Assembly: GCA_964246745.1 (NCBI GenBank)
Contig: CAXTRK010000015.1
Coordinates: forward strand, 11,786-75,785
Length of the DNA stretch: 64,000 nucleotides
Source: Lichenicoccus sp964246745
Lineage (GTDB): Bacteria; Pseudomonadota; Alphaproteobacteria; Acetobacterales; Acetobacteraceae
Direction of reading: 5' to 3'
Position 1 is the stretch's first letter, and every line of letters begins with the position of its first letter. The translations under genes were made by a program, and so were the position numbers. This document shows, piece after piece, positions 51,888-60,944 of the stretch. The notes beneath the pieces were generated by a model. The model was not told the DNA's origin, did not search any database, and worked only from the letters and a program-made list of their open reading frames with translations.

Positions 51888-52204
51888 GCGACGGGGGAGA
51901 AGTCCTGCCCGTCTATCGGCTGCGGCTGTTCGTGGCTGGAAGCACGCCGCGGTCGCAGCGGTCGATCACCAATCTTCGCCGCATCTGCCTGGAGCAACTG
52001 GCGGACAAGGTCGATCTTGAAGTCGTCGACATCTACCAGCAGCCCGAACTTGCCGGAGAATTCCAGGTCATCGCGGCGCCAACCCTGGTCAAGCTGCTGC
52101 CATTGCCGGTGCGGCGCATCATCGGCGACCTGTCGGAAACCGAACGTGTGCTGCGTGGACTCGATCTGGTGGCGCGACCGGCATCATACGATCAGGACGG
52201 GTGA
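51884..52204 (+). CDS. kaiB: KaiB, second copy
   Basis: 106 residues from GTG 51884, overlapping the first kaiB (GTGA). Core: YRLRLFVAGSTPRSQRSI, IYQQPELAGEFQVIAAPTLV and RRIIGDLSETERVLRGLDL. It differs from copy one at many positions while keeping the fold-switch region, so the two are diverged duplicates, not a recent tandem copy. Presumed KaiC partner with perhaps a different binding stage. Confidence 0.92.
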   Translation: MSDGGEVLPVYRLRLFVAGSTPRSQRSITNLRRICLEQLADKVDLEVVDIYQQPELAGEFQVIAAPTLVKLLPLPVRRIIGDLSETERVLRGLDLVARPASYDQDG

Positions 52205-52216
52205 ACTGAGGCGGGC

Positions 52217-52969
52217 TCACAAACCGGCCCGGGCACGCGCCGCCTCTCCGAAGGCGGCGAAGATCGCGGTGGAGAGAGCGTCAGTTTCGTAATCGTATTC
52301 CGGATGCCACTGCACGCCAAGCGCGAAGCCTGTGGCCCGTGTCACCCGCACCGCTTCGATGACTCCATCCGACGCCGCCGCCTCGACCGAAAGATGCGCT
52401 GAAAGCCGGTCGATGCCCTGATGATGCAGCGAGTTGACGCGCGCCGTGCGGGCAGCTCCGGCCAAGCCGTGCAGCAAGCCGCCTTCGGCAAGATCCACGT
52501 CGTGCGACTTGCCGCGACGCACCGCGGCATCGGCACTGTCTGGAGCCGCATGACGCATCCGGCCCGGCAGATCGCATAGCCGCTGATGCAGAGTGCCGCC
52601 GAGAGCGACGTTAAGCTCCTGCAGGCCGCGGCAGATCGCCAGCACCGGAACATCCGCGTCGATCGCCGCCCGGATCAACGGCAGGGTTACCGCGTCGCGC
52701 CGGGCATCCTCCAGCGTGCCTTCGAGATGAGGGTCGCCACCGTAATGGTCAGGGCGCACGTTGGAAGGACTGCCGGTCAGGATCAGGCCGTCCAGGCGGC
52801 GCAGAAGTGTTTCGGTATCGACCGCGTCGCCGTTGGCAGGGATCAATACCGGCACGCCAAGCACGATCCGGTCGGTGACGTGCACATAGGAATCCGACGC
52901 GGCGTGATTAAGCGTCGCGTAAGGACCGAACGGCTTGCAGCAGCAGGTTATGCCGATCACTGGCTTCAT
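52217..52969 (-). CDS. Class-I glutamine-amidotransferase-like gamma-glutamyl hydrolase (PuuD-like)
   Basis: Hydrolyses gamma-glutamyl amides such as gamma-Glu-GABA in putrescine breakdown, or a related glutamyl compound. 250 residues with LILTGSPSNVRPDHYGG, nucleophile cysteine in LAICRGLQELNVALGG (about 108-125) and the His-Glu pair in VQWHPEYDY near 221. Convergent with the kaiB genes. No puu neighbours, so the substrate is open. Confidence 0.85.
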   Translation of the reverse strand: MKPVIGITCCCKPFGPYATLNHAASDSYVHVTDRIVLGVPVLIPANGDAVDTETLLRRLDGLILTGSPSNVRPDHYGGDPHLEGTLEDARRDAVTLPLIRAAIDADVPVLAICRGLQELNVALGGTLHQRLCDLPGRMRHAAPDSADAAVRRGKSHDVDLAEGGLLHGLAGAARTARVNSLHHQGIDRLSAHLSVEAAASDGVIEAVRVTRATGFALGVQWHPEYDYETDALSTAIFAAFGEAARARAGL

Positions 52970-53026
52970 CGTCCGCCACTGTGACGAAACCTGGCGGCGT
53001 TTTGAAGGAAAACCTTCACATGCCGG

Positions 53027-53653
53027 CTATTGCGGCTGTCCGATGTCGGTGTTGAACAGGCCTTGCCGGAAGCTGCCGCCCAGAACCACATCATAGAGGT
53101 CGACGCGTGTCTGTCGGCCCTCCGCGTCGATGACGCTCCAGGAACGCAGCGCCAATGGCTGGTCGGAAAAGATCAGCGTCAGGCTGCCGTCGCCGGGGGT
53201 AGCGGTGCGCACCAGGGTGAGCTGCACCTGACCGCCGGAATGGCGGAAACCGGTAATGGCGACATCTCCGGAGAGCGTCACGTGCGGGCGCAGCAACAGG
53301 CCAAGCGGCGTCTTGGCGAGCGGGATCACGGTGGTCTGCTTGAGCTGGCTGTCGTTGAACACCAGCTTGCCATCATTGGCCACGAGCAGCAGCGGGCTCG
53401 GCTTGTCATACTGGAATCGCATCCGCCCGGGCCGGTCGAGCCAGACCGTGCCTCGGCTGCTGCGGCCATCCGGCGCGATTTGCAGAAACTGCGCCTTGAG
53501 CGTGGTGATGCGATCGAGCGTGTCCTGCACGCGCTCCACCCAGCCGCGATCCGCCGGAGTAAGGGTGGCCGCGGCCGGCGCTTGCGCGTGGACGGCGGCG
53601 GGAAGCAGCAAGGCCGCGAACAGGGTGGCGGCCGCGATCGCGCGCATCCGCAT
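53027..53653 (-). CDS. lolA: LolA-family outer-membrane lipoprotein carrier
   Basis: Periplasmic chaperone ferrying lipoproteins from the LolCDE complex to the outer membrane. 208 residues from ATG 53653 with a clear signal peptide (MRMRAIAAATLFAALLLPAAVHA, in part) and LolA traits: LKAQFLQIAPDGRSSRGTVWL, RPGRMRFQYDKPSP and LLLVANDGKLVFNDSQLKQ. ATGA overlap with the upstream aminotransferase. An N-terminally longer frame is not supported. Confidence 0.88.
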   Translation of the reverse strand: MRMRAIAAATLFAALLLPAAVHAQAPAAATLTPADRGWVERVQDTLDRITTLKAQFLQIAPDGRSSRGTVWLDRPGRMRFQYDKPSPLLLVANDGKLVFNDSQLKQTTVIPLAKTPLGLLLRPHVTLSGDVAITGFRHSGGQVQLTLVRTATPGDGSLTLIFSDQPLALRSWSVIDAEGRQTRVDLYDVVLGGSFRQGLFNTDIGQPQ

Positions 53654-54816
53654 CAACCCGGCTCCAGTATTTCGGCGATACGCTCGCAGGCTTGTTCCAG
53701 CCGCGCGCGTGCGACCGCGAAGCACAGCCTGAGGCAGCCCTCGCCGCTCGCGCCGAACGCGCGCCCCGGAGCAAGCCCGACGCGGCCCTCATGCAGCAGC
53801 CGGCGCGTCAGCGCCAGGCTGTCGCGGCACGCCTCGACGGCGAAGAAGCAATACATCGCGCCGCCTGGCACCGGCACGCTCACTCCGGGAATGGAGGCGA
53901 GCCGTGCGCAGGCGAGGTCGCGCGCCTCACGGTAGCGGGCCATGGTCTCGGCGATGAACGCCTCGCCATGCTCGATGGCGGCGATGCCGGCGCGCTGCAC
54001 GAAGGGAGGCGAGCAGGAGACGTTGAATTCGCTGATCTTGCCCAGTGCCGGCATCAGCGCCACCGGCGCGGTGATCCAGCCCAGCCGCCAGCCGGTCATC
54101 GACCAGCTTTTCGAGAATGAGTTGACGCCGACGACGCGGTCGTCCGGTGCGGCGATGTCGAGGAACGAGGGCGCCGCACGACCCTCGAACACCACCCGCT
54201 CATAGACGTCGTCGGCGATAATCCAGATGCCATGCCTGCGGCAATGCGCGAGCAGGACATGCTGCTGTTCGCGCGACAGCATCCAGCCGGTCGGATTGCC
54301 CGGCGCGTTCAGGATGACCATGCGCGTGCCGGGCGAAAGTGCCGCAAGCAGCGCATCCAGGTCGACCGACCAGGCGCCGCCTTGCAGATGCAGCGGCACG
54401 GTCGCGATCTCAGCGCCGAGCACGCGCGGGATGCCGACCAGATTGGGCCAGTATGGCTCGACGACGACGACACGGTCACCGGGGTCGAGCAGCGCCTGGC
54501 AGGCCAGCATGACCGCGTTCACACCCGACGCGGTGACGCAGATGCGCTCGAAGGCGGCGCCGCGGCCGAGCCCCGATTGATATTCGGTGATCGCCGAACG
54601 CAGCGGATCGATGCCGTAATTCGAACTGTAGAAGGTCTGGCCGTCATCAAGCGCGCGCTTGGCGGCATCGCGGATGAAATCCGGCGTCACCGCGTCCGGC
54701 TCGCCGAACCAGAGCCGGATCACGTCGGGCATGGCGGCGCCTTCCGTGGAGACAACGCGTATCAGGGAGCCGTCGAGCCCCTCCATGGCATCGCGTGCGT
54801 AGGTCGGAAACATCAC
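53653..54816 (-). CDS. Class I/II PLP-dependent aminotransferase
   Basis: 387 residues of the aspartate/aromatic aminotransferase fold. GVNAVMLACQALLDPGD, NAPGNPTGWMLS (about 170), the ADDVYERVVFEG aspartate region and PLP-lysine motif NSFSKSWSMTGWRLGW (about 230-245) are present. Amino donor not deducible. Between purH and lolA in one direction; 7 bp from purH, so possibly one transcript. Confidence 0.88.
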   Translation of the reverse strand: MMFPTYARDAMEGLDGSLIRVVSTEGAAMPDVIRLWFGEPDAVTPDFIRDAAKRALDDGQTFYSSNYGIDPLRSAITEYQSGLGRGAAFERICVTASGVNAVMLACQALLDPGDRVVVVEPYWPNLVGIPRVLGAEIATVPLHLQGGAWSVDLDALLAALSPGTRMVILNAPGNPTGWMLSREQQHVLLAHCRRHGIWIIADDVYERVVFEGRAAPSFLDIAAPDDRVVGVNSFSKSWSMTGWRLGWITAPVALMPALGKISEFNVSCSPPFVQRAGIAAIEHGEAFIAETMARYREARDLACARLASIPGVSVPVPGGAMYCFFAVEACRDSLALTRRLLHEGRVGLAPGRAFGASGEGCLRLCFAVARARLEQACERIAEILEPG

Positions 54817-54823
54817 AGCCCGC

Positions 54824-56410
54824 TCAATGACGGAAGTGCCGCATGCCGGTGAACACCATGGCGATGCCGGCCTGGTCGGCCGATGCGATCACCTCGGCGT
54901 CGCGCATCGAGCCGCCCGGCTGGATGACGGCGGTGGCGCCGGCGGCGATGGCGGCTTCCAGCCCATCCGCGAACGGGAAGAACGCGTCCGAGGCAACCAC
55001 GCTGCCGTGGCTCAGCGGTGTGTCGAGCCCGGCCGCCTGTGCCGCCTCGGCGCTTTTGCCGGCGGCGATCCGCGAGGCATCGATACGGCTCATCTGGCCC
55101 GCGCCGATGCCGACGGTGGCGCTGTCCTTGGCATAGACGATGGCATTCGATTTCACATGCTTGCAGACCTTGAACGCGAAGATCAGATCGGACAGCTCCG
55201 CTTCAGTCGGCGCACGCGCGGTGACGCATCGGAGCATCGCGCGGTCGATGCGGCCGGCATCACGGTTCTGCACCAGAAAGCCGCCGGCCACGGAACGCCA
55301 ATGGAGACCCGCGGACGCGGGGTCCGGCATGGCGCCGGTGAGCAGCAGACGCAGGTTCTTCTTGGCCGCGAGCACCGCGCGAGCGCCATCGGTCGCATCC
55401 GGCGCCACGATCACCTCGGTGAAGATTGCCGCGACCGCCGCCGCCGCCGCCTCGTCAAGGGTGCGATTGACCGCGACGATGCCGCCGAAGGCGGAAACCG
55501 GGTCAGAGCGCAACGCCAGCCGCCAGGCCGCCTCCAGCGTCGCGGCACTGGCGGCCCCGCAGGGATTGGCGTGCTTCGCGATCACCACGGACGGCGACTC
55601 GAACTCGGCCACGGCCTCAAAGGCGCCATCGGTGTCGTTAAGGTTGTTGTAGGATAGCGCCTTGCCCTGGATTTGCCGTGCGGTGGCGACGCCCGGCCGA
55701 TTGCCGCCGTCGGTGTAGAAGGCGGCCGACTGGTGCGGGTTCTCGCCGTAGCGCAGCACCTCGGCGCGGGTGCCGGACAGGCTGAGACGGCGCGGGAAAG
55801 ACTCGCCGCGCGCGCGGGCGAACCAGTTGGCGATCGCCCCGTCATAGGCGCAGGTCCGCGCATAAGCGGCGCCGGCCCACTCCCGACGGTGCGCGCGCGT
55901 GCTGCCGCCGGCCGCTTCAAGCGTCGTGATGAAACCCTCATACTGCTCCGGATCGGTCAGCACGGCGACATGCGCGTGATTTTTCGCAGCCGCCCGGATC
56001 AGCGCGGGGCCGCCGATATCGATGGTCTCGATGCAGTCGGCATCGGGCGCGTCGGACGCGACGGTCATCTCGAACGGGTAGAGGTTGACGCAGACCAGAT
56101 CGATCGGCGCGATGCCATGCCGCTCCATTTCCGTCTGGTGCGCGGCAAGGTCGCGGCGCCCGAGGATGCCGCCATGGATCTGCGGCGCCAGGGTCTTGAC
56201 CCGCCCGTCGAGGATTTCGGGAAAGCCGGTCAGCTCGGAGACTTCGGTGACGGCGAGCCCCGCCTCGCGCAACGCGCATGCCGAGCCGCCGGTGGAGATC
56301 AGCGCGGCGCCATGACGCACGAGGGCACCCCCGAGCGCCGGCAGCCCGGCCTTGTCGGAAACGGAGATCAACGCGCGCCGGATCGGCAGGACATCAGGCT
56401 CGGAACTCAT
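54824..56410 (-). CDS. purH: PurH: AICAR transformylase / IMP cyclohydrolase
   Basis: Catalyses the last two steps of IMP synthesis. 528 residues from ATG 56410. N-terminal MGS-like cyclohydrolase: ALISVSDKAGLPALGGAL and LTGFPEILDGRVKTLAPQIHGG (in parts, to about 65). The transformylase domain has LSYNNLNDTDGAFEAV, AKHANPCGAA (the conserved KHxNPCG, about 275) and DAFFPFADGLEAA. Identification secure. The frame extends slightly upstream without support. Confidence 0.96.
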   Translation of the reverse strand: MSSEPDVLPIRRALISVSDKAGLPALGGALVRHGAALISTGGSACALREAGLAVTEVSELTGFPEILDGRVKTLAPQIHGGILGRRDLAAHQTEMERHGIAPIDLVCVNLYPFEMTVASDAPDADCIETIDIGGPALIRAAAKNHAHVAVLTDPEQYEGFITTLEAAGGSTRAHRREWAGAAYARTCAYDGAIANWFARARGESFPRRLSLSGTRAEVLRYGENPHQSAAFYTDGGNRPGVATARQIQGKALSYNNLNDTDGAFEAVAEFESPSVVIAKHANPCGAASAATLEAAWRLALRSDPVSAFGGIVAVNRTLDEAAAAAVAAIFTEVIVAPDATDGARAVLAAKKNLRLLLTGAMPDPASAGLHWRSVAGGFLVQNRDAGRIDRAMLRCVTARAPTEAELSDLIFAFKVCKHVKSNAIVYAKDSATVGIGAGQMSRIDASRIAAGKSAEAAQAAGLDTPLSHGSVVASDAFFPFADGLEAAIAAGATAVIQPGGSMRDAEVIASADQAGIAMVFTGMRHFRH

Positions 56411-56481
56411 TCGAAGCCCTCTATCCTGTCCCGCGCCTAGGCACAAACGATGCCAATCCCACGACCATAAAGCTTGAGCGT

Positions 56482-57807
56482 CTAGGCGGCGGCATCAAGG
56501 TCGCTACCGAGTTCTCCTCGTTCCAGCCGACGATGATTGACGAGCAGGGTCAGGATGGTGCGGTCGGATACCTGGAAGTGCGCAGCCACGTCCTGCTGCG
56601 CCTCCGCGGAGAGGTCGCCATTTAGCATTGAATCGACCGCCTCGAACGGACTGAGCAGTTCGGCGGCGAAGGCGCGTTGCATTTTCTGGCGATAGGTATG
56701 GGCGCGGGTGGCAGCATGGAGATGGGCCGCTGGCACGGCGACAATCTGGTCTGCCAGCAAGCGGGCCAGATCGAACCGCCGCCCCGTCTCCCATCGGGAG
56801 CGCAGCACAAATCGGCTCTCCGAGGCGCTACCATCCAGGGAGAAGGAAAGGCGCGCCGGAGGAGTGTCCGCGGCAAGCGCTTGAGCTTCAGCTCCGGCCA
56901 GCTCCGCCAATCTCTCGTTACTGATCGGGCCATCGCCAAGCCGCTCCTGCTCTCGCAGCGCACGCGCGGCAATGGCTCCAAGCTGCCACGCCGGAGTCTC
57001 CGCCGATGATGGCGGCACGTGATTCAGATCAAGACAGACCATATCGTGCGGCCGTCTTTCGAAGCCGCTTGCCTGTGCGATCTCGCGCAGCTCTGTCGCA
57101 TCCATCAGCGCGCCGCCTTGCGCTGCTTCAGCGGCGAGTTCCTCAACGGCTTGCTCGCCCAGAGCAGCCTCGTCGGCGAGCAAGCGTGCGACGGCAGCAT
57201 CCTCGACAGCATCAGCATCCCGCCCGAGCAGAGCCTCCAGCCGGCGGGCGCGGGCGCGGGCGCGGGCAGGATCTGATCTCTCCGCCAGCACATCGCGCCA
57301 TATGCAATCGAAATTGGTCTCCTCGATTGCGGACTCGCGCAGCCGACCCAGGATACGTGACATGAACAAATTAATGGCGGCCTCGAACTGCGTGGACGGC
57401 AGGACCAAGGCACGTGCCCCCAAGTAGCGGAACAGCTTCGCATCTGGCGACGACGCTTCGGAAAGCAGCATCGTTCTCACTCCATCCGAGAAGATGGTCA
57501 GGTTTGGCCAGACATAGCCCTCACCTATGGCGGTCATCCGATGCGCGCGCCACCAGTCAGGCACCGTGGAAGGCGCCTCGAAACGCAGGCGCCACCAGTT
57601 CCAGGCGAACCATTCGGCTGCGTGATAACCAGAAACGAGCGGCCCACGTCGGTAGGAATTCACAAACCAATCGATGCCCGCAGTGAGCGGACCGATCGCT
57701 GTCTCAATGCTGAAGAGGCCGAAGCAGGCGCACTCTTCTCGTGTGCCGACATCCAGCCGCTCCGGCGTCAGCGCAATCTCTAGGATGTTGGGCGTCGCTT
57801 TCTTCAT
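56482..57807 (-). CDS. Uncharacterised protein with IrrE/ImmA-like C terminus but no HExxH; second gene of a two-gene cassette
   Basis: 441 residues. The N-terminal ~130 residues read CFGLFSIETAIGPLTAGIDWF then GPLVSGYHAAEWFAWNWWRLR and RMTAIGEGYVWPNLTIFSDG, aromatic-rich and globular. An Arg/Ala-rich helical middle follows. The end, QKMQRAFAAELLSPFEAV then DVAAHFQVSDRTILTLLVNHR, is like the tail of ImmA/IrrE-type proteins, but no HExxH metalloprotease motif is found, so protease activity is not expected. No named family is recalled. 11 bp after the neighbouring 154-residue gene. Lies between purH and ptsI, in DNA that is less GC-rich than its surroundings. Confidence 0.65.
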   Translation of the reverse strand: MKKATPNILEIALTPERLDVGTREECACFGLFSIETAIGPLTAGIDWFVNSYRRGPLVSGYHAAEWFAWNWWRLRFEAPSTVPDWWRAHRMTAIGEGYVWPNLTIFSDGVRTMLLSEASSPDAKLFRYLGARALVLPSTQFEAAINLFMSRILGRLRESAIEETNFDCIWRDVLAERSDPARARARARRLEALLGRDADAVEDAAVARLLADEAALGEQAVEELAAEAAQGGALMDATELREIAQASGFERRPHDMVCLDLNHVPPSSAETPAWQLGAIAARALREQERLGDGPISNERLAELAGAEAQALAADTPPARLSFSLDGSASESRFVLRSRWETGRRFDLARLLADQIVAVPAAHLHAATRAHTYRQKMQRAFAAELLSPFEAVDSMLNGDLSAEAQQDVAAHFQVSDRTILTLLVNHRRLERGELGSDLDAAA

Positions 57808-57818
57808 TCCTCGTGAAT

Positions 57819-58283
57819 CTAGCGGAGCATGTCCCGCTCATCCTCTCCCAGCCTATAGCCATGATAGACAATATCGGGCGGCTTGGTTTTGGCCTCGTAG
57901 ACCTCGTTATGCCGCTCATCGACGGCCCACACATATTTCGGCGTACTGTCCTGCTCGAACGAGCTGATCATGCCGGCCTTGATGCCTGAGTGGAATAGCT
58001 CCCGCGCCTCCGTGAGAAGGATGGTCCGTCTGTCGTCGCAAAGCGATTTCGTGGGGCGCGGATTGATGGGTGGCGTGAAACCGTAATTGCCAGGATGTTG
58101 TTTGTGAATGCTCGTTCCTTCATAGCGTAGGCGACGCAGAAGCCATAGACGTTGATGACCCGAAGGCCCGAGCCAATCCGCAGGAGCCAGTCTTCTATCC
58201 GGTCGGTTGCTTTGCCGTTTGGTCACGCCAGATCGATTCCAATTGTCAACAATCCGTTTTACACCCAGCACCGCGATGAACAC
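57819..58283 (-). CDS. Uncharacterised small protein, first gene of the two-gene cassette
   Basis: Up to 154 residues. The C-terminal 75 are globular: SLCDDRRTILLTEARELFHSGI, then KYVWAVDERHNEVYEAKT and YHGYRLGEDERDML. This block resembles small proteins of unknown function with a WAVD...VYEAK pattern. The N-terminal ~75 residues are basic and look unlike a normal start; the true start could be further in, near a GAAGGA that precedes an ATT codon at about 58107, or the N terminus may be damaged. Function unknown; position next to the IrrE-like gene suggests a paired system. Confidence 0.5.
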   Translation of the reverse strand: MFIAVLGVKRIVDNWNRSGVTKRQSNRPDRRLAPADWLGPSGHQRLWLLRRLRYEGTSIHKQHPGNYGFTPPINPRPTKSLCDDRRTILLTEARELFHSGIKAGMISSFEQDSTPKYVWAVDERHNEVYEAKTKPPDIVYHGYRLGEDERDMLR

Positions 58284-58310
58284 TAAGACTAGTGCGTGTC
58301 GTTTCGGCTT

Positions 58311-60161
58311 TCAGCGCTCGTCGGAAAAGCTCGCGACCAGACGCGCGACTTCCCGCGGGTCGCTCTCCTCGGTAACGCGTCGGGCGAAGCGGCGGCATTC
58401 GTCGAGGCTGAGTGCCCGCACCGCCTGCTTGACCCTCGGGACCGCGGTCGCGTTCATGCTGAACGAGCGCAGACCGAGGCCCAGCAGCAGCGGCGCCACA
58501 CGCGGATTGCCCGCCATCTCGCCGCAGATCGACACCGGCCGACGCATGCGCAACGCGGCGCTCGTCACATCGCCGATCAGCCGCAACACCGAGGGATGCA
58601 GCGGATCGTAGAGGGCGGAGACCTCGGCCGAGCTGCGGTCCACCGCCAGCGTGTACATGGTCAGGTCGTTGCTGCCGATGGCAAGGAAATCCGCCTCCAA
58701 CGCCAGCGCGTCGGCGCCGATCGCCGCCGCCGGGGTCTCGATCATCACGCCAAGCGGCGGCAGCTTTTCGCCCAGCTTCACTCCCCGCCGCCGCACACGC
58801 CTGCCAACCCGCTCGTAAATCTCGCGTGCCGCGCGCAGCTCGGCGAGCGTGGTGACCATCGGCAGCATCACGCGGGTGGGTCCTGCGACCGATGCGCGCA
58901 GGATGGCCGCGAGCTGTGTCTCCAGCACCGCCGGATGGCGCAGCAGCAGACGCAGGCCGCGCAAACCCAGCGCTGGATTGAGATCGCCGACGTTTGGCGC
59001 GAAGCCGGCATTGCCGAGCGCCTCGCTCTGCTTCTCGCCGCCCCAATCGAGCACACGGATGGTGGTGCAGTCGGCGCCGATCGCCTCGATCACCTCGCGA
59101 TAGACCAACTCCTGAGCGGCCTCATCGGGAAGCTGCTCGGCATTGATAAACAGAAATTCAGTGCGCAGCAGGCCGATGCCGGCGGCGCCCGACTGCGCGA
59201 TCAGCGGCAGCTCGGCGGGCAGCTCGAGATTGGCCTGCAGCTCGACCCTCTCGCCGCTCGCGAGCTGCGCCGGCAGACGGCGCAGGCGGGCATAGCGCTG
59301 CCGCTCGCGCGCATAGGCGGCGACGCCGCGCCGCGCCTCGGCCAGCGTCTCCGCGGAGGGCGCGATCACCACGGTCCCGGCCCGCCCGTCGACGATGGCA
59401 GTGGCGCCACCGCGCGCCGCGGCGGTCACGCCGGCAACTCCCATCACCGAGGGAATGCCAAGTGCCCGCAGCATGATCGCGGTATGGTCGGCTTCGCCGC
59501 CCTCGTCGGTGGCGACGGCGACGACCCGGGAGGGATCGATCAGGGCGGCATCCGCCGGCCGAAGCTGCTCCGCGACCAGCACGGCGCCCGCTGGAAGCGC
59601 CCCGAACGACCGGAACGGCGCCCGCGTCAGGTTGCGCACCAACCTGCGGCCGATCTCGCGCACCTCCTCGGCGCGCCGCGCGGCGGCGGCGGCATCCTCG
59701 ATATCGGACGATCTGCGGTCCGCACGGAGCGACGCGGCCGACGCGCGCAGCAGCACGGCCAACGACTCCGCCTCCTCGATCACCGCAGCCTCGGCGCTCA
59801 GCCGCTCCTCGCGTATCCGCCGGTGGGCGCCACGCAACAGGCGCGAGGGGCCGAGCATTTGACGGTATGCATCGAGCAGCGGCTCGATCTCGCGACGGGT
59901 TTCCTCGGGCAGCAGCGCCAGCCTGGCGCGCAGCTTGCCGAGCTGCTTGAGCGAGCGGTCCACCGCCTCCGACAGGCGTTCGATTTCCGCCTGCTCGGCG
60001 CCCACCTGAATACGGCGTGTCGTCGTTGGCGTTGGCGTTTCGCTGGCCGTGGCGGCAACGCCGACGGCAATGCCGGGATAGACGGCGACACCGCTGAACC
60101 GCTGCTCGTGGGATACCAACCGCTCCGGACCGCCGGCGTCCTTGCCGTCAATCCTGCTCAT
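58311..60161 (-). CDS. ptsI: PTS enzyme I (PEP-protein phosphotransferase)
   Basis: Phosphorylates HPr from PEP. 616 residues from ATG 60161. Enzyme I core: SGVAVYPGIAVGVA, phospho-histidine motif GGEADHTAIMLRALGIPSVMG (about 235-255; the usual GGxTSHTAI with TS replaced by AD), and the C-terminal barrel with GIGLLRTEFLF, LPMVTTLAEL and ICGEMAGNPRVAPLLLGLG (active Cys). No GAF domain, so it is a PtsI rather than PtsP type. Overlaps ptsH by 14 bp. Confidence 0.92.
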   Translation of the reverse strand: MSRIDGKDAGGPERLVSHEQRFSGVAVYPGIAVGVAATASETPTPTTTRRIQVGAEQAEIERLSEAVDRSLKQLGKLRARLALLPEETRREIEPLLDAYRQMLGPSRLLRGAHRRIREERLSAEAAVIEEAESLAVLLRASAASLRADRRSSDIEDAAAAARRAEEVREIGRRLVRNLTRAPFRSFGALPAGAVLVAEQLRPADAALIDPSRVVAVATDEGGEADHTAIMLRALGIPSVMGVAGVTAAARGGATAIVDGRAGTVVIAPSAETLAEARRGVAAYARERQRYARLRRLPAQLASGERVELQANLELPAELPLIAQSGAAGIGLLRTEFLFINAEQLPDEAAQELVYREVIEAIGADCTTIRVLDWGGEKQSEALGNAGFAPNVGDLNPALGLRGLRLLLRHPAVLETQLAAILRASVAGPTRVMLPMVTTLAELRAAREIYERVGRRVRRRGVKLGEKLPPLGVMIETPAAAIGADALALEADFLAIGSNDLTMYTLAVDRSSAEVSALYDPLHPSVLRLIGDVTSAALRMRRPVSICGEMAGNPRVAPLLLGLGLRSFSMNATAVPRVKQAVRALSLDECRRFARRVTEESDPREVARLVASFSDER

Positions 60162-60462
60162 CAAAACCGGCCTCGACGAGGCTAACAAGCGCATCGAGCG
60201 CCTCGCGCGCGTCCCAACCCTCCGCAATCAGCTCGATTTGCGCGCCGCGACCGGCGCCCAGCATCATCAGCCCCATGATCGAACGAGCCGAGACAACCTC
60301 GCTCTCCCGGACAACCTCGATGACAGCGCCATATTTTTCCGCGGTGGACACGAGCTTGGCCGCGGCACGGGCATGCAGGCCGCGCTGGTTGACAATGGTG
60401 ACGAGGCGGCGGACGGAATCGCTGCGCTCCGATGGATGCTCCGCCTGCGGGCCGCTCGCCAC
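60148..60462 (-). CDS. ptsH: HPr phosphocarrier protein
   Basis: 104 residues from GTG 60462, two bases after the EIIA stop. Active histidine in NQRGLHARAAAKLV (about 33), regulatory serine in VSARSIMGLMMLGAG, the target of the HPr kinase encoded nearby. The first ~18 residues precede the HPr core and the true start could be slightly later. With no sugar permease gene here, it is probably regulatory. Confidence 0.9.
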   Translation of the reverse strand: MASGPQAEHPSERSDSVRRLVTIVNQRGLHARAAAKLVSTAEKYGAVIEVVRESEVVSARSIMGLMMLGAGRGAQIELIAEGWDAREALDALVSLVEAGFDEQD

Positions 60463-60464
60463 GC

Positions 60465-60944
60465 TCAGCCTGCGGCGACTTCGGCCAGGTTGCGGGCCGG
60501 CGCCGGAGCGAGCGGCGTGTTGCTGCAGCACGCGGCGCCGCCAAGGCAGCTCGAGGGGAGGTGCGAGGCGGTGGCGATATATTTCCGGCCGGCGATCTCG
60601 GCGATCTCGGCGCATTCGACCAGAGTGCGCTGCGAGCGGATTTTGGCGAGCTTGACCAGCATCGGCAGGTTGACGCCGGCAATCACCTCGACGCCGCCCC
60701 GTTGCATTGCCGCAATCGCGAGATTTGAAGGAGTGCTGCCGAACATGTCGGTCAGCAGCATCACACCGTCACCGGTGTTGACCTGATCGATCTCGGCGTC
60801 GAGTGCCCGACGGCATCCCGCAATCTGATCGTCCGCGCCGATGCTCACGGTCCCGACCTGCTTTTGCGGACCGACGACGTGCTCCATCGCGGCGCGCAAC
60901 ATGCCGCCCAGCTCTCCGTGCGTTATCAGCACCATGCCGATCAT
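60465..60944 (-). CDS. PTS EIIA of the mannose family
   Basis: 159 residues from ATG 60944. Phospho-histidine motif MVLITHGELGGML (about 4-16) and GDGVMLLTDMFGSTPSN (about 67-83) are canonical for EIIA-Man. The C-terminal ~30 residues are Ala/Cys-rich and not needed by the fold. It heads the EIIA-ptsH-ptsI operon; no EIIB/C/D genes are present, which fits a PTS that signals without sugar uptake. Confidence 0.9.
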   Translation of the reverse strand: MIGMVLITHGELGGMLRAAMEHVVGPQKQVGTVSIGADDQIAGCRRALDAEIDQVNTGDGVMLLTDMFGSTPSNLAIAAMQRGGVEVIAGVNLPMLVKLAKIRSQRTLVECAEIAEIAGRKYIATASHLPSSCLGGAACCSNTPLAPAPARNLAEVAAG

